DNA of 20,709 nucleotides from an uncultured Acetobacter sp. (lineage in GTDB: Bacteria; Pseudomonadota; Alphaproteobacteria; Acetobacterales; Acetobacteraceae). Each line of letters starts with the position of its first letter. Within the stretch, counting starts at the first letter, position 1. The position numbers and the translations under genes were made by a program. The DNA is taken from NCBI RefSeq assembly GCF_937875265.1, contig NZ_CALLXM010000205.1, forward strand, positions 1-20,709, written 5' to 3'. The notes beneath the pieces were generated by a model. It did no database searches, was not told the DNA's origin, and was given only the letters and a program-made list of their open reading frames with translations. This document shows positions 6,973-13,779 of the stretch, one piece after another.

Positions 6973-7003
6973 GAGAGGCACCGTTTAGGGAACGATACCT
7001 CTC
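6973..7003 (-). terminator. poxB transcription terminator
   Basis: Read on the minus strand, the 13-bp stem GAGAGGTATCGTT / AACGGTGCCTCTC pairs fully with two G-U wobbles around a 5-nt loop. It is followed by the T-rich TTATTTATCTT. It starts about 30 bases after the poxB stop. On the plus strand the same DNA has two C-A mismatches and no U run, so it mainly serves poxB. Confidence 0.75.
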
Positions 7004-7032
7004 GAAAAAGTCCTGATGGTAGCGTGTGTGTT

Positions 7033-8772
7033 TTACCTCAGGAATGGAATGTTGGTTTTAGCAACATCAATAATCTCATCTCCACGTCCGTTCATCACGG
7101 CCTTCAGGGCGTAAAGGCTGAATCCGGTAATCTGGGCTTTTTCAATCTTGGGTGGCAGGGCCAGTTCCTGCGTGTTGGTCACAGCATCCAGCACAGCCGG
7201 ACCGGGGTGGTTCAGAACCTCTTCTACGGCGGCGGGCAGCTCTGCTGGAGTTTCGGCACGCACCGCATGGATGCCCATGGCACGGGCCATAGCGGCAAAA
7301 TCTGGGTTTTGCAGGCTCACACCGGTTTCCAGATAGCCTGCGGCCTTCATTTCCATCGCCACAAACCCGAGTGACCCGTTATTCACAATCACCAGTTTAA
7401 CCGGCAGCTTCTCCTGCGTCAGTGTAATGAGGTCCCCCATCAGCATAGTAAAACCGCCATCTCCGGACAGGCTGATAACCTGCCGATTTGGCTGGGCAAC
7501 CTGTGCCCCAATGGCCTGAGGCAGGGCATTGGCCATGGAGCCGTGGACAAACGAGCCAATTAACCGCCTGCGTCCGTTCATGGTCAGATACCGGGCGGCC
7601 CAGACGGTGGGCGTGCCGACATCGGCGGTAAAAATAGCATCTTCCTTCGTGACCTGATCCACAAGTCGGGTGAGGTATTGCGGGTGAATGGTTTTTTTGC
7701 CGTTGCCGCCTGTTGCCAGGTCATCCAGCCCCTGCCGGGCTTTAGCGTAAAGCTCCAGGCTGCGGTCCAGATGGCTGCGGTTCAGGCGCAGGGGCAGGCG
7801 GGGCAGCAGGGCGTCCAGTGTGGACGCAACATCCCCCACCAGCCCTAATGCGAGCGGGCAGCGCCGACCTAGTTGTTCTGGCCGGATGTCGATCTGCGCA
7901 ATCTGGGCGTTATCCGGGTAGAACTGACGATACGGGAAGTCCGTGCCCAGCATCAGTACAACATCCGCGTCCCGCAATGTGTGATAGCCTGATGAGAAAC
8001 CGATGAGCCCGGTCATGCCCACATCATAAGGGTTATCGTATTCAACATGCTCCTTGCCACCCAGCGCGTGGACAATGGGGGCCTTGAGCGTTTCCGCCAG
8101 CTTTAAAAGCTGTGCATGGGCCCCGGCGCAGCCACGCCCGGCCAGAATGGTAATTTTCTTCCCACTGTTCAAAAGTGTGGCCAGAGCGGTCAGGTCTTCC
8201 TCTGGCGGTACACTATGCGGCGGTTTGGGCAGAAGGGCGCGCTTTTCAGAAATGGCTGTGGTCACCGCCGTTTTAAGCGCGACGTCTCCGGGAATAACAA
8301 TAACAGCCACGCCCTGCTGCCCCACAGCGGCGCGAATGGCCAGCTCGACAATGCGAGGGGCCTGTTCAGGTGAGGAAATGGTTTCGCAGTAATGGCTGCA
8401 CTCGCGGAAGAGGGATTCGGGGCGCGTTTCCTGAAAATAGCCGGTGCCCAGTTCCGTGCTGGGGATTTGCGCTGCAATGGCCAGAACGGGCACGCGGGAG
8501 CAGTGCGCATCATATAGCCCGTTGATCAGATGCAGGTTGCCCGGCCCGCAGGACCCGGCGCACACGGCCAGTTTTCCGGTGACATGCGCAGCCCCGGCGG
8601 CGGCAAAAGCGGCCACTTCCTCGTGCCGGACATGCACCCAGCGGATTGTCTTATGTTTGAGAAGGCTGTCGGTAATGCCGTTCAGGCTGTCTCCCACTAC
8701 CCCGTAAATGGCCTCCACACCCGCGGTATCAAGTGTCTGGACAATAACTTCCGCAACATTGGGTTTGGCCAT
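7033..8772 (-). CDS. poxB: pyruvate dehydrogenase (quinone), pyruvate oxidase PoxB
   Basis: This thiamine-diphosphate and FAD enzyme oxidises pyruvate to acetate and CO2, passing electrons to ubiquinone at the inner face of the membrane. The 579-aa product follows E. coli PoxB closely along its whole length: GVVGDSLNGITDSL, catalytic Glu51 in VRHEEVAAFAA, CAGSCGPGNLHLINGLYD, KEHVEYDNPYDVGMTGLIGFSSG, and the thiamine motif from GDGG (437) to VNN (463-465). The C-terminus (GFSLYALKAVMNGRGDEIIDVAKTN then IPFLR) matches the membrane-binding tail of E. coli PoxB. The start at MAKPN gives the family length and has AAGGA upstream. The same frame stays open for 49 more codons, but these have no counterpart in the family and cover an operator-like dyad. 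It is transcribed alone. Confidence 0.95.
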   Translation of the reverse strand: MAKPNVAEVIVQTLDTAGVEAIYGVVGDSLNGITDSLLKHKTIRWVHVRHEEVAAFAAAGAAHVTGKLAVCAGSCGPGNLHLINGLYDAHCSRVPVLAIAAQIPSTELGTGYFQETRPESLFRECSHYCETISSPEQAPRIVELAIRAAVGQQGVAVIVIPGDVALKTAVTTAISEKRALLPKPPHSVPPEEDLTALATLLNSGKKITILAGRGCAGAHAQLLKLAETLKAPIVHALGGKEHVEYDNPYDVGMTGLIGFSSGYHTLRDADVVLMLGTDFPYRQFYPDNAQIAQIDIRPEQLGRRCPLALGLVGDVASTLDALLPRLPLRLNRSHLDRSLELYAKARQGLDDLATGGNGKKTIHPQYLTRLVDQVTKEDAIFTADVGTPTVWAARYLTMNGRRRLIGSFVHGSMANALPQAIGAQVAQPNRQVISLSGDGGFTMLMGDLITLTQEKLPVKLVIVNNGSLGFVAMEMKAAGYLETGVSLQNPDFAAMARAMGIHAVRAETPAELPAAVEEVLNHPGPAVLDAVTNTQELALPPKIEKAQITGFSLYALKAVMNGRGDEIIDVAKTNIPFLR

Positions 8773-8870
8773 TCTGAGTGGGTCCTTGCTAGTGGGGGAG
8801 GAGGCAGGGGAATGCCCATGCAACGAACTTACTGAACGGATCAGGTAGGGAAAAAGTTGGAGGAAAAGAG

Positions 8871-8913
8871 TGTCACATTTTTGTGACATCCTCGCTGGGC
8901 GACTAAATGTGAC
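8871..8913. promoter_or_regulatory. operator-like dyad upstream of poxB
   Basis: TGTCACATTTTTGTGACA (8871-8888) is a perfect inverted repeat with 7-bp arms and a TTTT centre, about 100 bp before the poxB start codon. A further half-site, TGTGAC, lies at 8908-8913, 26 bp from the nearer arm. The position suits a regulator binding site. The half-site order (TCAC-N6-GTGA) differs from the usual CRP/FNR layout, so the regulator family is open. Confidence 0.5.
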
Positions 8914-9443
8914 TTGCATTATGCGCAGTCAATACGGCGACGGCGACCACCCACAGCCGCAGTGATCACGAGTTTGTGTAGTCTGAAAAGGCTGAGGAAA
9001 TCGGGATTTTTCGTCTGAAAGAGAAAAAAGGGAGCCATTTTTTTTGTTTCGAGTTCGTATAGTATAACTGATGTAATGAACGTTATCATTGTCATTTCAA
9101 AACTATATGTTTGGAGAAACGTATTTTTATTCTTTGTTATTTTGGTTTATGATGTGTTAATTGTTGGATGTTCGATAATAATCGCAAAAGCATGCTGTGC
9201 TTGAAAATAATATAATATCGTGCAACCCTTATATCGTTATGCATTTATTATAATTTTCTGGTGCAGCCTGCGGTCTGTTCTGTTCAGCCCGAGTGCAGGA
9301 TAAGCCCTTGTAAAATTCACTAATTTTACAAGGCGACAGGGAACAACCGGGCCTGTTTCAGCGGGTCGGGGCTGCAAACGCAGAGAGCCAGATGCTGGCA
9401 CCTGCGCAGAGTAAGCCCTTAACGAAAGTTGGAGTGTTAAGGC
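8914..9443. other. AT-rich intergenic region between poxB and the porin gene
   Basis: This 530-bp stretch separates two divergent genes and no coding region was recognised in it. The middle (about 9000-9260) is strongly AT-rich, with TATAAT words at 9211-9216 and 9249-9254 that could be -10 boxes for the downstream gene, though neither has a good -35. TAAGCCCTT occurs twice (9301-9309 and 9412-9420), each copy overlapping the start of an inverted repeat: 9306-9333, and CCTTAAC/GTTAAGG at 9417-9442. Complex control of the porin gene is likely. Confidence 0.5.
9306..9333. promoter_or_regulatory. perfect 12-bp inverted repeat upstream of the porin gene
   Basis: CCTTGTAAAATT (9306-9317) and AATTTTACAAGG (9322-9333) are exact complements around a 4-nt loop. 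The AT-rich stem has no following T run, so it looks more like a repressor or activator site than a terminator. It lies about 160 bp before the beta-barrel gene. Confidence 0.5.
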
Positions 9444-9485
9444 ATGAAACAGAATGTGGCGGCCTGTGACCGCTGCGTGTGTTAG
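9444..9485 (+). CDS. possible 13-codon Cys-rich leader ORF
   Basis: ATG at 9444 opens a reading frame encoding MKQNVAACDRCVC and stops at TAG (9483-9485), 6 bases before the start codon of the beta-barrel gene. GGAG (9431-9434) is 9 bases upstream of this ATG. The main gene has no ribosome site of its own directly before its ATG. Three of the last six residues are Cys. This could be a leader peptide coupling translation of the porin to cysteine or metal status, or simply a coupling device. Short ORFs occur by chance, so confidence is modest. Confidence 0.35.
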   Translation: MKQNVAACDRCVC

Positions 9486-9491
9486 TGCAGC

Positions 9492-11030
9492 ATGCGCAAA
9501 GCAGTTCATTCTCTTTTTCTGAGCAGTGCTTGCTTTTGTATGGCTCTTGGTGCGCAAAGTGCGCGAGCAGATACAACGCTGGTTTCCCTACGCGGGCTGA
9601 CACTGCAAGGCGGGCTTGATATCGGCGGTTCGGCCTTTTTCATCCCTAATGCCAATTTCGGCGCGGGGTCTTATGCTCCGCAGAAATCGGGAGGGTATCG
9701 ACGCAACAGAAATCCTGTGTATGGCGAACTTTATGGCAAACCCATACTGACAGGCCAGTGGGCGCTGGGGCATGGATTTACCATTATCGGTAAAGCGTCC
9801 GCTGTGGGTGCAACCACACTGGGCGACGGTGATGCTGAAGCTGTTTCCCAGACGTCTGGCACACCGCGTTCCGTTTATCTGGAAGAAGCGAATGTGGGCG
9901 TGGAAATGCCCCTCAAGCTTTTTGGAAAGCCCAATAAGCTGACAGTTCTGGGAGGGCGGCAGGCTTTTGCTGTTGATGATGGCTTCCTGATTGGCAAAGG
10001 CACTTACAGTGCAGGCAGCCGGGGGGCGTGGTGGTATGCACCACGTTTCGCTTTTTCAGGGCCAGGTGTAATCAAACTGGAAGGGAATCCGGTACGCGCT
10101 GATGTTTTTATGCTGGAAAGCAATTCCGATAATGACATCGACCACGGGTATGACCGCCCAAAAACCAAGTTTGTCGGGTTTGATGTGACCTGGTTTGTCA
10201 ACCGCCCCGGCGGACATGGTGAGAGCACGTATGCGGATCGTGCAGCGTTTGTAACGCTCACCTATTTTCATGTGCGGCAGGCGGACACCTCTGCCCATTA
10301 TGATTATTCCACGCGTGCAGACAGAGAGGGGATGAATGTTGCATCGCTGAGCTGGGGTGGAACACTCTTTCCTATAAAGCAGCTTGGTATTTCAAAGAAT
10401 TTTACGTTCTACGGGGATTTTGTTTCCGAGCAGAATGGCCACGCAGGCAATGGTTATAAATCTGTTGATGCGTATGGTATGTTTCTGGAGCCCGGTTACA
10501 GATTTTCCATGCTGCCCTGGCAGCCGGCATTGTTTTACCGTTACACGCGTTATAGCGGGGCCAGAAATCCGGAAGGCTCCGTGAAGCGGAGTTATGACAC
10601 GTTCTTCCTGTATGACGGCAAACGCTATACGTATGGTGGTTACTGGCCCGGAGAAATTGTGGGCATGTATATGGCGCCACTTTCTAACCTGGAAGTGCAC
10701 CAGATCGACCTGACGGCGACACCTCCGGTGCACCTGCTTAACCGGCAGGACAGCCTGAAGCTGGGGCTGCATTATTATGATCTGTCCCTGCTCTATGCCA
10801 CCGGCGCGGGACTTAAGCCGGGCACCGGGCGGCATATCTCGGATGAACTGGATTTTTCTGCGGAATATACGCTTAACGCAACCACATCAGCCGCACTGGC
10901 CGGGGGCGTTGCGTTTTCTGGACCTGCCGGGAAAGCGTTAGCCAGAGCAGGTGTGCCGCAAGACTACGCCATGCCGGGCATTGGTCAGCATGCGGGGATT
11001 ATCGAAGGATACTTCTTTAAGCATTTTTGA
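9492..11030 (+). CDS. outer-membrane beta-barrel protein, alginate-export (AlgE) type
   Basis: The 512-aa protein starts with a clear signal peptide (MRKAVHSLFLSSACFCMALG..., likely cut after SARA, residue 26). The mature part has many alternating, aromatic-rich strands and ends in EGYFFKHF, with the terminal Phe used by the BAM complex. The segments VYLEEANVGVEMPLKLFGK, KLTVLGGRQAFAVDDGFLIGKG, WYAPRFAF and VFMLESNSDND fit the alginate-export-domain porins of Proteobacteria, which form wide or substrate-selective channels. The real substrate is unknown and nothing nearby suggests alginate synthesis. There is no good ribosome site before the ATG, and a 13-codon upstream ORF ends 6 bases earlier. 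An amino acid permease follows after 70 bp, so the pair may be co-regulated. Confidence 0.65.
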   Translation: MRKAVHSLFLSSACFCMALGAQSARADTTLVSLRGLTLQGGLDIGGSAFFIPNANFGAGSYAPQKSGGYRRNRNPVYGELYGKPILTGQWALGHGFTIIGKASAVGATTLGDGDAEAVSQTSGTPRSVYLEEANVGVEMPLKLFGKPNKLTVLGGRQAFAVDDGFLIGKGTYSAGSRGAWWYAPRFAFSGPGVIKLEGNPVRADVFMLESNSDNDIDHGYDRPKTKFVGFDVTWFVNRPGGHGESTYADRAAFVTLTYFHVRQADTSAHYDYSTRADREGMNVASLSWGGTLFPIKQLGISKNFTFYGDFVSEQNGHAGNGYKSVDAYGMFLEPGYRFSMLPWQPALFYRYTRYSGARNPEGSVKRSYDTFFLYDGKRYTYGGYWPGEIVGMYMAPLSNLEVHQIDLTATPPVHLLNRQDSLKLGLHYYDLSLLYATGAGLKPGTGRHISDELDFSAEYTLNATTSAALAGGVAFSGPAGKALARAGVPQDYAMPGIGQHAGIIEGYFFKHF

Positions 11031-11055
11031 GAGAAATTTCCACATTTCTTCCGAA

Positions 11056-11072
11056 TGAGTAATAATTACTCA
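11056..11072. promoter_or_regulatory. 17-bp palindrome upstream of the permease gene
   Basis: TGAGTAATAATTACTCA is a perfect palindrome with 8-bp arms and a central A, 28 bp before the permease ATG and 25 bp after the porin stop. Its position suits an operator for the permease. It is different from the putA and poxB dyads. Confidence 0.5.
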
Positions 11073-11100
11073 GATAACAACAATAAAGGATGCCATGCTT

Positions 11101-12459
11101 ATGACTGATCAGGACAGCACGCTACCTACCACACAGCCTGCGGGTTTACGGAACCGGCATATAGCGATGATTGCTCTGGGCGGAATTATTGGTGCGGGGC
11201 TGTTCGTTGGGAGCGGTGCGGCCATTGCAGCAACCGGACCAGCTGTTTTGCTGGCATTTCTGGCTGTAGGCATTCTGGTCATTCTGGTCATGCGCATGCT
11301 GGGGGAGATGGTCACAGCCGACCCTGGCCGAGGCTCCTTTGTAGAATATATTCGTGCTGCACATGGTGACAGGCTGGGGTTTACTGCGGGCTGGCTTTAC
11401 TGGTTTTTTTGGGTTGTGGTGCTGGGGAGTGAGGCCATTGCCGGAGCAATCCTGCTACAGGACTGGATAGGGCTGCCAGTATGGGTGCTCTCCATTGGTC
11501 TGATCATACTTCTCAAACTTGTAAATTTTGCAGCGCCACGCGTATTTGGGGAGTGCGAATTCTGGCTCTCCATGGTTAAAGTTATCAGTATTGTAGCGTT
11601 TATTGCAGTGTCCTTGCTCTATGCGGCACATGTATTTGGGCCAGGTGTGCCTGTGCGTGAAAACGTGTTGGGCCATGGTGGATTTTTCCCGCACGGTATT
11701 GTGGCAGTCCTTTCTATTATTCCCACTATTCTGTTCACCATGATGGGCTCTGAAATCGCTACTGTAGCGGCGGCGGAATCTCCGGAACCCAGTAAGAATG
11801 TAGCGCGGGTGACACGTAGCATAGGCACGCGTGTTACACTGTTCTATCTGGCGTCTGTTGCTATGATTCTAATTGTGGTGCCATGGCCTTCCATTATTCC
11901 TGGCCGATCTCCGTTTGTAACGGCCATGGATGTTATGGGTGTGCCTGGTGCGGGCCTGTTGATGCGCATTGTGGTGCTGAGTGCAGTGCTCTCCTGCCTG
12001 AATTCCAGCATGTACATCACCTCTCGTATTTTGACGGAACTGGCTGGTGAAGGAGATGCCCCCGCTATGCTGGCGCGTAAATCGCCCACGCACGCGCCGC
12101 GTCTGGCTATTATAGTCAGCAGTGTGGCTGGCACGTTGGTGGCGTTTTCATCCATCCTTGCACCCAATACCATTTTTTCGTTTTTGCTGAGCTGTAGTGG
12201 TGGGGTGATTCTGGTGGTGTATTGCCTGATTGTGTCCGCCTATGTGCAGACCCGTAACCGGGCGGAGAAGGCCGGGCAGGGGGAGGGCTTCAGTCTGCCG
12301 CTATTCCCGTTCTGCAATTACGGCACCTTGCTGGCTGTGCTCATGGTGTTTATCGCCATGCTCGCCAATCCTGCTGAGCGTATGACGGCTATAGCCAGCA
12401 TCGGCACCTCAGCGTTCTTCTTTCTGCTGGCATCCCTGAAGAATAAATACGCCTCGTAA
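11101..12459 (+). CDS. APC-family amino acid permease (GabP/ProY-like)
   Basis: This 452-aa inner-membrane transporter has about twelve hydrophobic segments. Signature stretches are GLRNRHIAMIALGGIIGAGLF (the unwound first helix with its GxGLF motif), GPAVLLAFLAVGILVILVMRM, LGEM, GSFVEYI, AGWLYWFFWVV, GECEFWLSMVKV, MGSEIATVAAAESPEPSKNV and LSCLNSSMYITSRIL. These match the GABA/proline/aromatic permease branch of the APC superfamily and resemble E. coli GabP. Proton-coupled uptake of an amino acid is expected. The substrate is not determined; proline or GABA is plausible, as putA lies 1.3 kb further on. The ATG at 11101 is 10 bases from AAAGGA, and ATG 11095 (MLMTDQ) is the alternative. A strong terminator follows. 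Confidence 0.88.
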   Translation: MTDQDSTLPTTQPAGLRNRHIAMIALGGIIGAGLFVGSGAAIAATGPAVLLAFLAVGILVILVMRMLGEMVTADPGRGSFVEYIRAAHGDRLGFTAGWLYWFFWVVVLGSEAIAGAILLQDWIGLPVWVLSIGLIILLKLVNFAAPRVFGECEFWLSMVKVISIVAFIAVSLLYAAHVFGPGVPVRENVLGHGGFFPHGIVAVLSIIPTILFTMMGSEIATVAAAESPEPSKNVARVTRSIGTRVTLFYLASVAMILIVVPWPSIIPGRSPFVTAMDVMGVPGAGLLMRIVVLSAVLSCLNSSMYITSRILTELAGEGDAPAMLARKSPTHAPRLAIIVSSVAGTLVAFSSILAPNTIFSFLLSCSGGVILVVYCLIVSAYVQTRNRAEKAGQGEGFSLPLFPFCNYGTLLAVLMVFIAMLANPAERMTAIASIGTSAFFFLLASLKNKYAS

Positions 12460-12489
12460 AACTGCTATAGTGTTCCAAGAAAAACAGGT

Positions 12490-12528
12490 GGGCGCAGACT
12501 GTTTTTAAGACGGTCTGTGCCCTTTTTT
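12490..12528 (+). terminator. intrinsic terminator of the permease gene
   Basis: GGGCGCAGAC (12490-12499) pairs with GTCTGTGCCC (12513-12522), including one G-U pair, around a 13-nt loop. Six T residues follow (12523-12528). It begins 30 bases after the permease stop. Confidence 0.9.
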
Positions 12529-12566
12529 ATGCGCTGATTGATCTCGGTAACGTAGAGGAAACAAGG

Positions 12567-12604
12567 CTCAGGATCTCCAAAATATTAATATCCTGAGATT
12601 TATT
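12567..12604 (+). terminator. second stem-loop after the permease gene
   Basis: CTCAGGAT (12567-12574) pairs with ATCCTGAG (12590-12597) around an AT-rich 15-nt loop and is followed by ATTTATTTT. It may be a backup terminator for readthrough, or a regulatory element ahead of the small gene at 12733. Confidence 0.5.
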
Positions 12605-12732
12605 TTAAAGATTGAAACTTTATGCATCTATGGCGTTCTGTTCTCACACCCGATGAGTATGCACGATAAATAGTGTCCTGCCTTTCTCGGTCTTCAGGGG
12701 TGTCTTTCCATATGTAAATATGAGGTTCTGTC

Positions 12733-12894
12733 ATGGTCGATAAAAAAGACAAAAACGGCAAGAAGCAGGTTCAGGATGAAAATCTGGACGAAGCTTTGGA
12801 TGACAGCTTTCCGGCGAGTGACCCACCGTCTCATAGTGGTGTGACAGGAGATCGGGACCCTCCGGAAAAATCACCGAAAACCCGTAAAAAATAA
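12733..12894 (+). CDS. small acidic protein with DDSFPASDPP motif
   Basis: The 53-aa product is MVDKKDKNGKKQVQDENLDE then ALDDSFPASDPPSHSGVTGD and a Lys-rich tail. The LDEALDDSFPASDPPS core recurs in many small, uncharacterised proteins of Alphaproteobacteria, which is why I treat this short frame as a real gene. It is charged throughout, has no membrane segment or signal peptide, and is probably largely disordered. GAGG lies 7 bases before the ATG. The function is unknown; relatives are often assumed to be stress-related, but nothing here proves it. Confidence 0.75.
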   Translation: MVDKKDKNGKKQVQDENLDEALDDSFPASDPPSHSGVTGDRDPPEKSPKTRKK

Positions 12895-12912
12895 TCTGAG
12901 AAGCAGTCTGAA

Positions 12913-12939
12913 GTAAGGGGAGGGCACCTCTCCTCTTAC
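12913..12939. terminator. hairpin between convergent genes
   Basis: GTAAG (12913-12917) and CTTAC (12935-12939) close a stem continued by GGGAGG against CCTCTCC with a bulge. It lies between the convergent small gene and the DUF1275 gene and may stop transcription from both sides. There is no T run, so this is a weak call. Confidence 0.4.
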
Positions 12940-12941
12940 GA

Positions 12942-13625
12942 TCAGTGCATTGTCATCCGGTCTACGTGCGCCAGAAGTTTATGTTCACGTACATGCAGCA
13001 GTGCCCCTGCGGTTAGGATGGTGCTCGCAGCAATACCGATACCAATGGAAATACTATGGCTGGATGTGAGCGTCCCAATAACGGCCCCCACAAACAGACT
13101 GCTAATGGCGGTGAGCCGACGCCATGTTCCGGGGTTGGTGCCCCCGGCAAATGTACTGTTATGGGCTAAACCATGCAGGAGCATGGTGGCAGCAGGCAGG
13201 CTCATGTCTGCAACTTTGGCGTGGCGAGTGGCTGAGGTTTGCAGGCCCATCGCAAAAGCCAGAAGGCCGAGCGTGATATAGGTGCTGCCCGGTGGTTGCG
13301 CTGCCCATTCCAGTGCTGTCAGGCCTACAATGGTGCCGACGATCACCAGAATATCTCCTACAGCAAGGCGTACAGTGCGATTGCGCCGCGTAAGGCGGCC
13401 CCCGGTGAGAGCTCCCAGCAGATACAGGCCAATGGCCTCAAAACCGGAGAGCACCACGCTTTCTGATGTCGCGATATGCACGGCCATAAGCAGCACAGTT
13501 GCTGTCATATAGCCTGCAAAAATTTTCAGGTGGAGCAGGGAAATCGCGTCCAGCATGCCCATAGCCATAGTTACCAGAATAATGCTGATAACCAGCCGGG
13601 GGTCATGTCCTGCACGGGTGCTCAT
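12942..13625 (-). CDS. DUF1275 (YoaK-family) membrane protein
   Basis: This 227-aa integral membrane protein has about six hydrophobic segments and the family's features: GMLDAISLLHLKIFAGYMTATVL near the N-terminus, then a central LLGALTGGRLTRR loop, GLLAFAMGLQTSATRHAKVADMS and LAHNSTFAGG. DUF1275 proteins are widespread in bacteria and their role is unknown; transport has been supposed. GGAGA sits about 7 bases before the ATG. It lies on the same strand as putA, 155 bp downstream, but a hairpin separates the two, so it probably has its own promoter. Confidence 0.85.
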   Translation of the reverse strand: MSTRAGHDPRLVISIILVTMAMGMLDAISLLHLKIFAGYMTATVLLMAVHIATSESVVLSGFEAIGLYLLGALTGGRLTRRNRTVRLAVGDILVIVGTIVGLTALEWAAQPPGSTYITLGLLAFAMGLQTSATRHAKVADMSLPAATMLLHGLAHNSTFAGGTNPGTWRRLTAISSLFVGAVIGTLTSSHSISIGIGIAASTILTAGALLHVREHKLLAHVDRMTMH

Positions 13626-13734
13626 AGAGTCTCCACTTGAAAGATGAACGAGGGAAAAGATCAGGTGATACGGGCTTCATATCACTATTTATCAGGCTTG
13701 TGTGCAGTGTCTTGCCTGAGATGTTTAAATGGGG

Positions 13735-13770
13735 CCGGACCTGTCAGATATCCCCCCCCGACAGGTCCGG
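13735..13770 (-). terminator. putA terminator hairpin
   Basis: CCGGACCTGTC (13735-13745) and GACAGGTCCGG (13760-13770) form a perfect 11-bp GC-rich stem. It starts 10 bases beyond the putA stop. The loop contains a run of eight C residues (plus strand). After the stem the minus strand reads CCCCATTTAAA, a poor T run, so the terminator may be leaky or Rho-assisted. Confidence 0.65.
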
Positions 13771-13779
13771 GAGAGGGAT

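Noticed and set aside
8773..8919. 49-codon N-terminal extension of poxB
   Set aside because: It is in frame but absent from PoxB proteins and covers an operator-like dyad. MAKPN at 8772 gives the family length.
9078..9098. Fur-box-like sequence between poxB and the porin gene
   Set aside because: By eye it matches only about 11 of 19 positions of the consensus, in a strongly AT-rich stretch where such matches are common.
12610..12640. Possible general-stress (EcfG-type) promoter before the small DDSFPASDPP gene
   Set aside because: GAAAC and CGTT are present, but the first box is imperfect and the spacing is 15 rather than 16-17. Not enough to claim.
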